DNA of 64,000 nucleotides, taken from Desmodus rotundus (Eukaryota; Chordata; Mammalia; Chiroptera; Phyllostomidae). Shown here piece by piece: positions 22,146 to 33,445 of the stretch; the first letter of the stretch is position 1; each line of letters begins with the position of its first letter. The notes under the pieces were generated by a model. That model saw nothing but the letters and a program-made list of their open reading frames with translations. It was not told the origin of the DNA and made no database searches. The stretch covers positions 99,365,951 through 99,429,950 of the forward strand of contig NC_071389.1 of the NCBI RefSeq assembly GCF_022682495.2. Reading direction: 5' to 3'. The position numbers were made by a program, and so were the translations under genes.

Positions 22146-22971
22146 AAATTTTTTAAAAATTTTATTGTTGTTCAAGTACAGTTGTCTGCCTTTTTCTCCT
22201 ACCACTGCCCCCACAACCCAGCCGTCCCCACCCCCCTCCCCAGTTTCCATCTCACCTTGGTTTTGTCCATGTATACTTTATAGTTGTTCCTGAAAACCCT
22301 TCCCTCTTTCCCCTCCATTATCCCCTCCTACGTCCCCTCTGATTACTGTCAGTTTGTTCTTAATTTCAATGTCTCTGGTTATATTTTGCTTGCTTGTTTC
22401 TTTTGTTGATTTATAAATGAGATCATATGGTATTTGTCTTTCACCGCCTGGCTTATTTCACTTAGTATAATGCTCTCCACATCCATCCATGCTGTTGCAA
22501 ATGGTAGGAGCTCCTTCTTTCCTTCTACTGTGTAGTATTCTATCATGTAAATGTACCATAGTTTTTTGATCCATTCATTTACTGATGGGCACTTAGGTTG
22601 CTTCCAGCACTTGGCTATTGTAAATTGTGCTGCTATGAACCAATGACATATTTCACAGATATAGAACAAACATTTCAAAAATTTATATGGAACCATAAAC
22701 GACCCAGAATAGCTGCAGCAATTTTGAGAAAGAACAAAGTAGGAGGGGTCACAATACCTGATATCAAACTGTATTACAAGGCCACTGTAATCAAAACAGT
22801 CTGGTTCTGGCATAAGAACAGACGCATAGAGCAATGGAACAGAATAGAAAACCCAGAAATAAACCCAAGTCTCTACAGTCAATTAATATTTGACAAAGGG
22901 GGAAGAAGCATAAAATGGTGTAAAAATAGCCTTTTCAACAAATGGTGTTGAGAGATCTGGACAACTACTTT
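22146..22971 (-). mobile_element. Minus-strand L1 3' end with 5' inversion
   Basis: Bases 22146-22637 are the minus-strand 3' UTR and ORF2 end, with the poly(A) as T at the left. At 22638 the sequence flips to plus-strand ORF2 ([19 protein letters not shown] onward, about codons 790-895) up to ~22971. About 280 ORF2 codons between the two pieces are missing. This is a twin-priming product in minus orientation. The flanking duplication was not resolved. Confidence 0.75.
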
Positions 22972-23334
22972 CTTTTCATTGAGCAAGTGTTGCATTAGTT
23001 TTTTGAAACTACCATAACACAGTACTACAAAATGAGTGGCTCAAAAAAAAAGAATTTTGTTGTCTCACAGTTCCAAAGTCTAGAAAATGGAGATCAAGAT
23101 GTTAGGAGGGCCACAGTCCTTCTAAAGGTGCTAAGGAAGGAGCTGTTCCAGGCCTATTTCCAAGCTTCTGGTATTTCCTTGTGGCAACATAACTCCAGTG
23201 TTCACATGATATTTGCCCTGTGCATATGTGTTTCCCAACTCTTTTTATAGGGACACCAGCTATGTTGGATGAGGTGCCCACTCTACTCCAATAAGACTTC
23301 ATCCTAACTGATTACACTTTGCCAATGTAAGAAA

Positions 23335-23938
23335 CATTAAAACATGTAGAGAATCTTTGTGTTTATTTGAGCCAAACTGATGACAATTGCCAGGAACAAA
23401 ACATCAATAGATTGAGATTTTGCTCTGAAAAATGGCAGTTTTGTACCTTACTTTATTCATTACAATCAAAGGAGCAAGTGTAAGAGTGTTATATGAAATC
23501 CACTGGGGATAGATTAAGGAGGCAGGAGAAAGCAAAGTGGGGAAACCTCTGGAATTAGAGAAAAAGTAAAATGATACATACTTTTACACAGTTGCATACA
23601 GGATAGTTAACAGTCAACAATGAACACAATAACAACAACACTAAGGGGAATTGTAGTCTCTCAATGGTGTGGTGCCTGTGCTTGAGTGGTCCAGAAAAAT
23701 CAAATTACTTTGACATTACAAAGACATGGTATCATAGAAGCAGAAAGATAATAAACTTAAGGTAGAGATTGAACTTTTGTCAGGGAAGATTTGACACTAG
23801 AGCATGAGTACCTGCCATAAACAGCTTTTAGTTAATAAGTTTTAATTTTAGAGCATCCTCTGTGGTTATTTTAGGTCTCTGAGTAGTTATTTTAGGCCTC
23901 CCCTGAACTTGTCAGGTTTGTATGTTGTCCATTTTCTT
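23335..23938. other. Unidentified insert inside the MLT1 LTR
   Basis: About 600 bases interrupt the MLT1 and are not part of its consensus order. They include TTTATTTGAGCCAAACTGATG near the left, which feels LTR-like, and a repeated GTTATTTTAGG at 23866 and 23887. I cannot name the family. Confidence 0.4.
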
Positions 23939-24018
23939 TTTTTTGATTTATTTTATTTATTTATTTTTTAATTTTTCATTGTTATTCAATTACAGTTGTG
24001 TGCCTTTTCTCCCCATCC
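23939..24018 (-). mobile_element. Very short L1 3' end, 80 bases
   Basis: T-rich tail followed by CATTGTTATTCAATTACAG and GTGTGCCTTTTCTCCCCATCC, the reverse of the L1 3' terminus. CCATTTTCTT flanks it on both sides (23929-23938, 24019-24028). It is an extreme 5'-truncated insertion. Confidence 0.8.
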
Positions 24019-24130
24019 CCATTTTCTTCCACACATTCAATGACCCTATTTCCAAATGCAGTCTCATTCTGAGGTACTGGGGTTAGGGCTTCAACATAGG
24101 TATATTTGGGGGACTCAAGCCCATAACAAT

Positions 24131-24829
24131 GGTGGTTAAAGCTTTTTAAATGATGATGGATTTTCTGCGTAACTTTGTCCCTCTAATTATGGTGAGGTGG
24201 TTTGTCTATACCTTATGTTTTGTTGTTCCATAGGGCTCCATGCTTAATTCTTTTCTCATCATATGTCCTTTTTCTGTAGAGTCCATCCACTTCCAGGGCT
24301 CAAATTGCTCTTTCTATTTTGATGCTTCCCCAATCTCTATACTCAAGCCTTACCCCTCTCCTGAAATACAAACTTATTCAATTCACTACCTGCTGGCATG
24401 TCACTGGTATCATCTGGACACACCCCTACATTAGTACCAAACTTAACTTCTCCTTTTACAACCCCAGCTGAAGTAAGTTCCTATCCTAGGAGCAAAGTGC
24501 ATCTCTTGGGCCATCATCTGATCCTATACCTAGATGACATCTTTGTGCTGCCCTTACAGTCAACACTACATTCAATGAGTCATTCAACTTCGCAAATTCA
24601 ATCTCTTTCAGCTCTCTTAAATACTACTTTTTAAAAAAATTCCCATATTTCTCAATGTGGCTAGACTCTCTGCTTCTAGTTTCATCTTTGTCTTTATCCA
24701 ATCTATTCTCAACAGTGAGCCCAGATAAATACTTCTGAAATTCAAATCTAGTCATTTTAAAGTCCTACTTGTCCCTGTCTCCAGCTTCAGCACTTCCTTT
24801 ACTTTTATAGGTCATTAATTTTTAGAACA
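24131..24829. other. Probable ancient mammalian repeat, family uncertain
   Basis: Pyrimidine-rich text (CCAATCTCTATACTCAAGCC, CATCTGGACACACCC, CAATCTATTCTCAACAGTGAG, TCTAGTCATTTTAAAGTCCT) recalls an old mammal-wide repeat that I cannot name with certainty. The two short frames here have no family features. Confidence 0.4.
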
Positions 24830-24835
24830 CTTATT

Positions 24836-25650
24836 TGTTGGGAACTGCCCTGCCTGGTTTCAGAAGCTGTAACCCCCATGGCTAAGGCTAAGACCTTGGG
24901 ACCATACGCCACTAAGGAGACAAAGCTTATCTCCTTGGCAGGGGCACCACCTCTGCCCACTTTGCCCACTGTTTGGCCCTGAGCTTGACAAGTTAGCCAA
25001 TGACAGGTAAGATTCCTTAAGGGAGGAACAACCTAATACAGGCATGGTCACGAAAAAGGCCCACAGGGAAGGACTCTGGGGGCTATAGAAAAAGGGAGTG
25101 ATGGACCTTCTCCCCTCGGCTTTCACATAGCCTGAGTCCTCATTCTGTGTGCAAGAAGTCTCCTAATCTCTTGGCTGCCTTACTTCCCCTGCCTGACTTA
25201 AGCCTGAAACAATAACAGAGGGCTGTGCAGTCCTGTGCTGGAAAGGGCGGATTCCTGGGGAGATCAGGTCTAAGAAAAAATGCATAAAATCCTGTGAAAC
25301 CTGCTTTGTTTATACCCTCAGTTTAAATGATAAGGGTCCAGGCCAGAAATGAGTTTGTTTCCCAAAGTTTTATATCCCTTTAACTAACTGACCCTAACTC
25401 AGAATAAGCCCTCAAAGTTCTTTGTATGTTATCTATTGTTTGACCCTTACTGCCTGACAATGATTGATGAGCTTTACCTGTATTCCTGTGCAAAATGGAC
25501 CCAATAAAAGCCCATGGAGGAAAAGGCTCTTGGCCCTTCTCTTTTGAGATATCAGCCACCTCTCCTCCCCAAGCAGATCATGTCTTGGTAGACTTATTCT
25601 CATCTGTGGGGGAGGGGGGCGGCCCTGCAGGCGGAACCCCCTTCCCCACA
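24836..25650 (+). mobile_element. Solo LTR of a class II endogenous retrovirus
   Basis: An 815-base LTR opens TGTTGGGAACTGCC and closes CCCCACA, so it has TG...CA ends. It is flanked by CTTATT at 24830-24835 and 25651-25656. A 6-base duplication and the TGTTGGGA opening fit class II (beta-retrovirus/IAP-like) elements. An AATAAA at 25503-25508 marks the poly(A) region near the U3/R end, with a T-rich TATA-like stretch ~130 bases upstream. No primer-binding site, gag, pro, pol or env follows, so it is the product of LTR-LTR recombination. The short frames across it are chance. Confidence 0.9.
25503..25508 (+). promoter_or_regulatory. AATAAA polyadenylation signal of the LTR
   Basis: AATAAA lies in CCCAATAAAAGCCC, 143 bases from the LTR 3' end. 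The same motif is conserved in the minus-strand LTR near 19010. Confidence 0.6.
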
Positions 25651-25656
25651 CTTATT

Positions 25657-26599
25657 GATAAATTGAAGTGTGCCCTATACTATTCTACATACACATAGGG
25701 TACAAGGAAAGAGTGAAAGACACATTCTAAAGTTGTATATGATTTTTCCAATTAGGAGAGTTTATTACGTTTTACACCCTAAGTCTTGTAAAAAATGTGC
25801 TTTACTAAAAATTGAAAGCCGTGGGAATTGAGTTATCTGATAGGATGAGCTTAAACTTTAGATGAAAAGAAGTAACAAAACTATTATCTTACAACTTCTT
25901 TACTGAGAGTATTTCTTCAAACAACTCAGCAAAATAGGTGTATTTATATCTATAGACAATCAAGTTTCCTTTTTCTTCCTGAGCATGGAGCACCTTGATC
26001 CCAAGGTAGCAATAGTTAGAAAACAGAGCCATTAAAATTACAATCTTTAAAAAACATGCAACCTGACTCAGGTAAGAGACATAAGGAAGATAGAGTCATA
26101 GATATGATAAACTAATTGAAAATAAATAAAGAGATAAAATATTATTTAAATAAGTTAGATGTCTTCAAAGTTTGCTGACCTGGTGATTTACTATGACACT
26201 AAAGGTAAGGGACAAACTCACTGAAGATGAAAAATTTTATTAGAGTTAATACATCAAAGACAAAGTACTCTATCAACAAAATAGTAATAATAATACCTCA
26301 TTTTATTGTTAATATTTAATAAAGTCACTTTAATTAATAATGGGTTAAAGACTCTTTCAGGAGCTTGCTAGAAATTCTACCTTCATAATGTTTCTAGCTA
26401 GATGATGTCTAAAATCAAAACAAAACAGATAAGAGAGCAATCTTCAGGAATCTGACAATCTAAACTAGGTGATGTTATCACAATATCCTCCTCCAAATTT
26501 TCCCCTAAAAATACTACCAGTTAAGATGATTATAAGTAATGTAAAATTTAGGCATATCGACTTTTATATTAGAAATATGTTTGTGAAATAGTGTGTAAA
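25657..26599. other. AT-rich sequence, no gene recognised
   Basis: About 940 bases of AT-rich DNA with no supported frame or repeat. Confidence 0.4.
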
Positions 26600-26910
26600 A
26601 TGAATTTTGGTTATTATGCATAATGTTACTATGAATACAATATGTATTCATATACATATGTTTTCATTTCTGTTGAGTACAGAGCTAGGAGTGGAATTAA
26701 GCATATGGTAAGTCATCATTTTGAGAAACTGATAAATTGTTTTCAAAGTAGCTGCACATTTTACATTTCTACCAGCAAAATATAAGGCTTCTAATTTTTC
26801 TACATGTTTCCAACACTTGCTATTCTCTGTATTTTTAGTATAACCATCTAGTGGAAGTGATGTGTCTCTTTTGTTGCATTTCTCTAATGACTAAAATTTT
26901 CACCAAATGC
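26600..26910 (-). mobile_element. Ancient L1 fragment (minus strand)
   Basis: It follows the order of old L1 3' regions in reverse: ATGAATACAATATGTATTC, TACAGAGCTAGGAGTGGAAT, TTTTCAAAGTAGCTGCACAT, TTGCATTTCTCTAATGAC. It is strongly diverged. Confidence 0.7.
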
Positions 26911-26987
26911 TGAACGAATTAAAAGAATGTAATGTATCCCCATAATGGAATATTAGTTGGTAATGAAAAGGAATGAAGTGAGGGGGG

Positions 26988-26997
26988 AAGATGGCGG
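26988..26997 (+). promoter_or_regulatory. YY1-like box at L1-C 5' end
   Basis: AAGATGGCGG lies eight bases inside the element start, where YY1 positions transcription in human L1. Function here is by analogy. Confidence 0.6.
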
Positions 26998-28192
26998 CGA
27001 GATAGGTGGGAGCAGAGTCCACTTCCCCTCAACACCAGTGAAACACCCAGCTGATCTGAGGAACAGAGCGAACAGCCAATGGTATTCCAGCATATATGAA
27101 GATTGGAGACCAAAGATAGAGGACATCGAAAGATCTGATGGTAAGAAGAGTGCTTAAGGACAACAAGGTCCCTGGGACCTGTGAGGGGACCAGGGCAGCT
27201 GAAGCCCCGGCCCGGGCGCAGGGTCTGCTGCAGGATTCTTGGGAGAGAGCCAGGCTGGGCTGTGTGAGCAACCAGGTGCTTGTTTGGACCAGGGGGCCTT
27301 GAATAGGAAGAATTTCTCAAAAAGAAAAAGAAAATAGAGGCACTCAGCAGTTAGTTAGAGAACTCTCTGCAGCAGCCACGGCCTCTGGCGTCCCCCCGCC
27401 CCCTCAGCCCTTGGACTATGAACGTGGGATAAGCAGCCCCGGCACTCACCTGAAGCCCGGTTGCACGCACCCAGATTAGCGGACTGGGGGCCCACAACTT
27501 AAACCTCAGCTGGCCGTCCACACCTGAAACCCTGGTGGGGCACCCACACCTGAAACCTTGGGTGGGTACGCACCGGGAGCAGAGGCTAGCTGCCCCACGC
27601 ACAGGCCCAAGGCGCAGACCGGCTGGCCATGCTACTCAGGCCCAAAGCTGGGGACCGGCTGGCCCCTCGCCACCCAGGCCCAAATCAGCAGATCGGCTGA
27701 TCAGGGACCTGGCTGCCTGTGAGGGACCACACCTAAAAGCACTGGTTCTGAACAGCTCCCTGCCCACAGAGCCCTATAGGGCCTACTGGCTCTCTAGGAC
27801 TAAGGCAGAACACCCAGCAGATGGGAGCTGCAGGGATAGGGGAGACTGCATTCCCCCAGAAAGACTCGACCCAGTAGGGGGTTGAACTACCCTGAAGGAG
27901 CACCGAGAGGCCCTAGCATCTAAGACAGCAAAGAGCAAGAAGGGGGAGTGTGAGTTGCCCCTAATTGGTGCACCTCAAGGACAGCACAACTGGTGAACTA
28001 AAGGCATAGTGGGGAGCACAAGGACCATGAGGAACTGGAGTGGAGGATGAACAACAGCGAAGAGTGTGGCTCATGAAGGGAGACAAGTGAAACCAAGCCT
28101 TCCAATCACCCCCTCCCATTTCACAGACAGGAATACCAGCAGAACTAACCTGACCAGTTTAAAGCCAGCAAAAGACTTTTTTTTCCCCTCAG

Positions 28193-28455
28193 TTCCCCCC
28201 GAATTCCTTCTTCCTTTCTGTCCTTCTTTCTTTTTTAATTCCTTCTTCCTTCCATCCTTTACCTTTTTTATTCCTTCTTCCTGCCTTCTTTTATTCATTC
28301 TTTTGTTTTAATTTTTGTTAAGATTCCTTCTTACCTTGCCTCCGATCTTTCCTTATTCCTTCTTCCTTCCTTCCTTTCCTTTTCTATTCCCTTTTTCCCT
28401 CCTTCACTTCTCCTTTTTTTCCTTCCACCCATTTCTCTTTTTTGCACAGGTGAGA
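28193..28455 (+). promoter_or_regulatory. Pyrimidine tract with acceptor-donor (recursive-type) splice motif, L1-C
   Basis: A ~250-base CTTCCTT-rich tract is followed by GCACAG at 28444-28449 and directly by GTGAGA at 28450-28455. After AG at 28321-28322 there is no AG until the acceptor (28448-28449), a ~125-base AG exclusion zone. This is a textbook 3' splice site abutting a 5' splice site, located ~210 bases upstream of ORF1. Whether it is spliced is not shown by sequence. Confidence 0.6.
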
Positions 28456-28662
28456 CGAGAAAACCGGGAGTGCTGAAAAGACCAGAGTTAGACCATGTTA
28501 GACCCATAAACATCAGATCAAGACTATTGAACACAGAAGATTAAGGAGACGGCACCACGGAATCCCATTGCCATTCCACCATAGAAGTTCATACCATAAA
28601 CCCAGGGAGTAAGAATAGATCAATTTAAGAAGCAGAGGCTAACAAGAAGAGTGTCACAAACA

Positions 28663-29583
28663 ATGGGAAGACAAACAAACAATCCCCAAATGAAAGGAAA
28701 GGAGGAAGCCTCAGAAAGAATGCTAACTGAAAAAGAGGCAACTCAACTACAAGATACTGAGTTCAAAGCAATGGTTATCAGGAAGCTCACTGAGCTCACA
28801 GAGAACTACAAGAAACTACAGGGAAACTACAATGACTCACTGCAAACTATATTAACATGAAAAAGGAACTAGAAACTATCAACAAAGGCCAAGAGAAAAT
28901 GAAGAATAAAATTACTGAACTGAAGAACACAGTAGAAGCAATGAAAAACAGACTTGATGAAGCAGAGGATTGGACCAGTGAGCTGGAGGATCAAGTAGAA
29001 AACAATCACCCAGACAGAGCAAGAAAATGAAACGAGGCTCAGAAAGAATGAAGAGGGATTAAGGGAAATGCAGGAAAACATGAAATGTAACAATGTCCGT
29101 ATAATAGGAATACCAAAAGGAGAAGAAGAAGAGCAAGGGATAGAAAACCTATTTGAAAAAGTAATGATGGAAAACTTCCCTAATCTGATGAGAGAAAAAG
29201 TCACCCAAATCCAGGAAACACAGAGTCCCAAGCAAGAGGAACACAAAGAGGCTCACAGCAAGACACATCATAATTAAAATGGCAAAATTCCAAGACAAAG
29301 AGAGGATCTTAAAGGCAGCAAGGGAGAAACAGGAAGTAACATACAAGGGAGCACCAATAAGGTTAGCAACTGACTTCTCAATGGAAATGTTCCAAGCCAG
29401 AAGAGAATGGCAAAAAATATTCCAAGTAATGAGAACCAGAGTCCTGCAACCAAGACTTCTTTACCCAGCAAGGCTCTCCATAAAGATAGAACGCCAAATA
29501 AAGAGTTTCCCAGACAAAAGAGGTCTAAAAGAATACACTTCCACCAAACCAGCTTGCAGGAGATGGTAAACGGGCTGCTGTAA
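28663..29583 (+). pseudogene. L1-C ORF1, frameshifted
   Basis: From ATG 28663 (MGRQTNN) to TAA 29581-29583, 921 bases, the expected ORF1 length. The coiled-coil N-terminus is open to ~28857. Later frameshifts (near 28840 and 29015) move the RRM (NVRIIGIPKGEEEEQGIENLF) and the C-terminal domain (YKGAPIRLATDFSMEMFQ, LLYPARLSIKIE) into other frames. ORF1p would bind L1 RNA as a trimer; this copy cannot. Confidence 0.85.
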
Positions 29584-29629
29584 GAAAAGGAAGGAAAAGA
29601 GAAAGAGAGAGGAACACAGGTAGGAAAAA

Positions 29630-32600
29630 ATGGCAATGAATAACTACCTATCGATAATAACCTTAAACGTAAATGGATTAAATGCTCCAATCAAAAGACA
29701 TAGAATAGCTGAATGGATAAGAAAACATGACCCACACATATGCTGCCTACAAGAGACCCATCTCAGGACAAAAGACTTGCACAGACTGAAAGTGAAGGGC
29801 TGCAAACAAATTTTCCAAGCAAAAGGACAGGAAAAAAAGCAGGGGTAGCAATATTCATATCAGAAAAAATAGACTTCAAAAGAAAGGCCATAAAGAGAGA
29901 CCAGAAGGTCACTTCATAATACTCAAAGGAAGAATCCACCAGAAGACATACACATTGTAAATATATATGCACCCAACATAGGAGTACCCAAATACATGAA
30001 GAAAATCTTGGAGGACTTCAAGAAATATTGACAGCAACACAATTATACTAGGGGACTTTAACACCCCAATGCCAAAAATGGACAGGTCTTCCAAACAAAA
30101 TATCAACAAGGATATTGTGTCACTAACAATACCCTAGAGGAAATGGACTTAACTGATATATATATAGAGTTTTTCATCCCAAAGAAGCAAAATACACATT
30201 CTTTTCAAGTGTACATGGACTTTTTTCAAAGAGAGACCACATGATAGGACACAAAGAAAGCCTAAACAAGTTCAAGAGAATTGAAATCATATCAAGCATT
30301 TTCTCTGACCGCAAGGGACTGAAACTAGAAACCAAGCCTAAAGGAAAAACCCCAAAACACTCAAAATCATGGAGACTGAATAGCATGCCATTAAACAATG
30401 AATGTGTCAAGAAAGAGATTAGGGAAGAAATCAAAACATTTCTGGAAACAAATGATAATGAACTCACAACAACCCAAAACCTATGGGACACAGCAAAGGC
30501 AGTCCTGAGAGGGAAGTTCATAGCAATACAGGCCTACCTTAAAAAGATAGAAACATTTCAAACAAACAACCTAACCCTACCCCTACAAGTACTCGAGGAA
30601 CAACAACAAAGACAGTGCAGAGCAAGCAGAAGGAAGCAAATAACCAAGATCAGAGCAGAGTTAAATGACATAGAGACTAAAAGCACAATTCTAAGGATCA
30701 ATGAATCCAGGAGCTGGTTCTTTGTAAAGATAAACAAAATCGACAAGCCTTTAAGTAGGCTCATCAAGAAAAAAAGAGAGAGGATCCAAATAAACACAAT
30801 TAGAAATGAAAGAGGAGACATTACATCTGATGCCACAGAAATACAATGGATTGTAAGAAATTACTATGAAGAACTGTATGCCAAGAAATTTGAAAACCTA
30901 GGTGAAATGGACACATTTCTAGAAAAATATAATCTTCCAAAACTGAAGGAAGAAGGAGCAAAACCTGAACAGACCAATTACAGCAGACGAAACTGAAGCA
31001 GTCATCAAAAAATCCCAACACACAAATACCCTGGACCAGATGGTTTCACAGGAGAATTCTACAAAGCATTTAAGGAAGAGCTAACCCCTATCCTTCACAG
31101 ACTATTCGAAAAAAATCCAAACTTATGAAAGACTCCCAAACTCTTTTTATGAAGCCAGCATCATCCTAATCCCAAAACCAGATGAAGACACAGCAAAGAA
31201 AAAAAACTTCAGGTCAATATCGCTGATGAACATAGACGCTGAAATTCTCAACAAAATATTGGCAAACCGCATCCAGCAATACATTAAAAAGATCATCCAC
31301 CATGACCAAGTGGGATTCATCCCAGGTTTGCAAGGATGGCACAATAATCGCAAATCAATAAACATAATACATCACATCAACAACTGCAAAGACAAAAATC
31401 ACATGATTATATCAATAGATGTGGGAAAAGCACTTGATAAGATACAGCACCCATTTCTGATAAAAACACTCAGCAAAGTAGGAATAGAGGAAGCATTCCT
31501 CAACATATTAAAGCCATATATGAGAGAGCTACAGCCAACATCATACTCAATGGACAAAACCTAGAGCTTTCCCACTACGAACAGGAACAAGACAAGGATG
31601 CCCTCTCTCACCACTCCTATTCACCATAGTATTGGAAGTCCTAGCCACAGCAATCAGACAAGAAAAAGCAATAAAAGGCATCCAAACTGGAAAGGAGGAA
31701 ATGAAACTGTCACTGTATGCAGACGACATGATAGTGTACATGCAAAATCCTATAGACTCCACCAAAAAACTACTCGACCTAATAAATTAATTTGGCAAAA
31801 CAGCTGGGTACAAAGTCAATACTCAGAAATCAAAGGCATTTCTGTACACCAACAACAAAAGTGCAGAAACAGAAATCAGGAAAAAGAAATCCCATTTCAT
31901 ATAGCAACAAGAAAAATAAAGTACCTAGGAATCAACCTAAGCAAGGAGGTAAAAGACCTGTACTCAGAAAACTACACAACACTGAAGAAAGTAATTAAGG
32001 AAGACACAAACAAATGGAAGCATGTACCATGCTTATGGATTGGAAGAATTAACATCTTCAAAATGGCCACACTACCCAAAGCAATTTATACATTCAATGC
32101 AATCCCTATTAGAGTACCCATGACATATTTCACAGATATAGAACAAACATTTCAGAAATTTATATGGAACCATAAACGACCGTGAATAGCTGAAGCAATT
32201 TTGAGAAAGAAGAACAAAGCAGGAGGGATCACAATACCTGATATCAAACTGTATTACAAGGCCATTGTAATCAAAACAGTCTGGAACTGGCATAAAAACA
32301 GGCACATAGGCCAGTGGAATGGAACAGAGAGCCCAGAAATGAACTCAAGTCTTTACGGTCAATTAATATTTGAGAAAGGAGGCAGGAGCATAAAATGGAG
32401 CAAAAACAGCCTCTTCAATAGATGGTGTTGGGAAAGCTGGACAGCTACCTGCAAAAAAATGAAACTCGATCACCAGCTTACGCCATACACAAAAATAAAC
32501 TCAAGATGGATAAAAGACTTAAATATAATTCGTAACACCATAAAAGTCCTTGAGGAAAACATTGGCAGGAAAATCTCAGACATTCCATGCAGCTACTTCC

Positions 32601-33445
32601 TCACAGACATGTCCCCTAAAGCAAGGGACATAAAGGAATGAATAAACAAATGGGACCTCATCAAAATAAAAAGCTTCTGTAAGGCTAAAGAAAACAGCAC
32701 CAAATTACAAATGGAACCAACAGTATGGGAAAACATATTTGCCAATGATACCTCAGACAAGGGCCTGATCTCCAAAATATATAAAGAACTCACACGAGTC
32801 CACTCCAGGAAGACAAACAACCCAATTAAAAAATGGGCAAAGGACTTGAACAGACACTTCTCCAAGGAAGACATACAGAGGGCCCAGAGATATATGAAAA
32901 GATGCTCAGCATCACTAGCCATCAGAGAGATGCAAATTAAAACCACAATGAGGTACCATCTCACACCAGTCAGAGTGGCTAACATAAGCAAATCCACAAA
33001 CAAATGTTGGAGAGGATGAGGAGAAAAGGGAACCCTAGTGCACTGTTGGTGGGAATGCAGACTGGTGAGGCCACTGTGGAAAACAGTATGGAATTTCCTC
33101 AGAACACTAAAAATGGAACTGTCCTTTGACCCATCAATTCCGTTGCTGGGATTATACCCTAAGAACCCTGAAACACCAATCCAAAATAACCTGTGTACCC
33201 CAGTGTTCATAGCAGCACAATTTACAATAGCCAAGTACTGGATGCAGCCCAAGTGCCAATCAGCAAACGAGTGGATTCAAAAACTATGGTATTTTTACAC
33301 AATGGAATTCTATGAAGCAGAGAGAAAGAAGGAGCTTATACCCTTTGCAACATCACGGATGGAACTGGAGAGCATTATGCTAAGTGAAATAAGCCAGGAA
33401 GTGAGGGACAAATACCATATGATTTCACCTTTAACTGGAACATAA
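29630..33445 (+). pseudogene. L1-C ORF2, frameshifted endonuclease / reverse transcriptase
   Basis: A 3.8-kb ORF2 from ATG 29630 to the LTGT stop at 33443-33445. The endonuclease has QETH and SDRKGLK (His of the SDH motif is now Arg). The longest open part, 30241-30996, spans the region between endonuclease and reverse transcriptase. The active-site motif is Y-A-D-D at 31716-31727 instead of FADD. At least eight indels and stops break the frame. Unlike L1-B and L1-D, the codon after LLGL is TAC (Tyr), so the C-terminus (to PLTGT) reads through 33038-33445. Confidence 0.85.

Larger units (their letters stand above)
22995..24130 (+). mobile_element. MLT1 (ERVL-MaLR) LTR, split by later insertions
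   Basis: The left part (22995-23334) has the MLT1 order: ATTAGTTTTTTGAAACTACCATAAC, then TCTCACAGTTCC, then TATAGGGACACCAGCTATG. The right part (24029-24130) has CCCTATTTCCAAATGCAGTC, GAGGTACTGGGGTTAGG and the CCATAACA end. The two join to a normal MLT1 once 23335-24028 is removed. It is an ancient non-coding LTR of the mammalian MaLR group. Confidence 0.8.

Noticed and set aside
24836..25650. Provirus with genes near the LTR
   Set aside because: Sequence on both sides is non-retroviral and the duplication closes directly around one LTR.
28066..28311. Phe/Pro-rich frames through the pyrimidine tracts (also 40740, 50635, 57080)
   Set aside because: Composition follows from CTTCCTT repeats. 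The frame is not kept between L1 copies.
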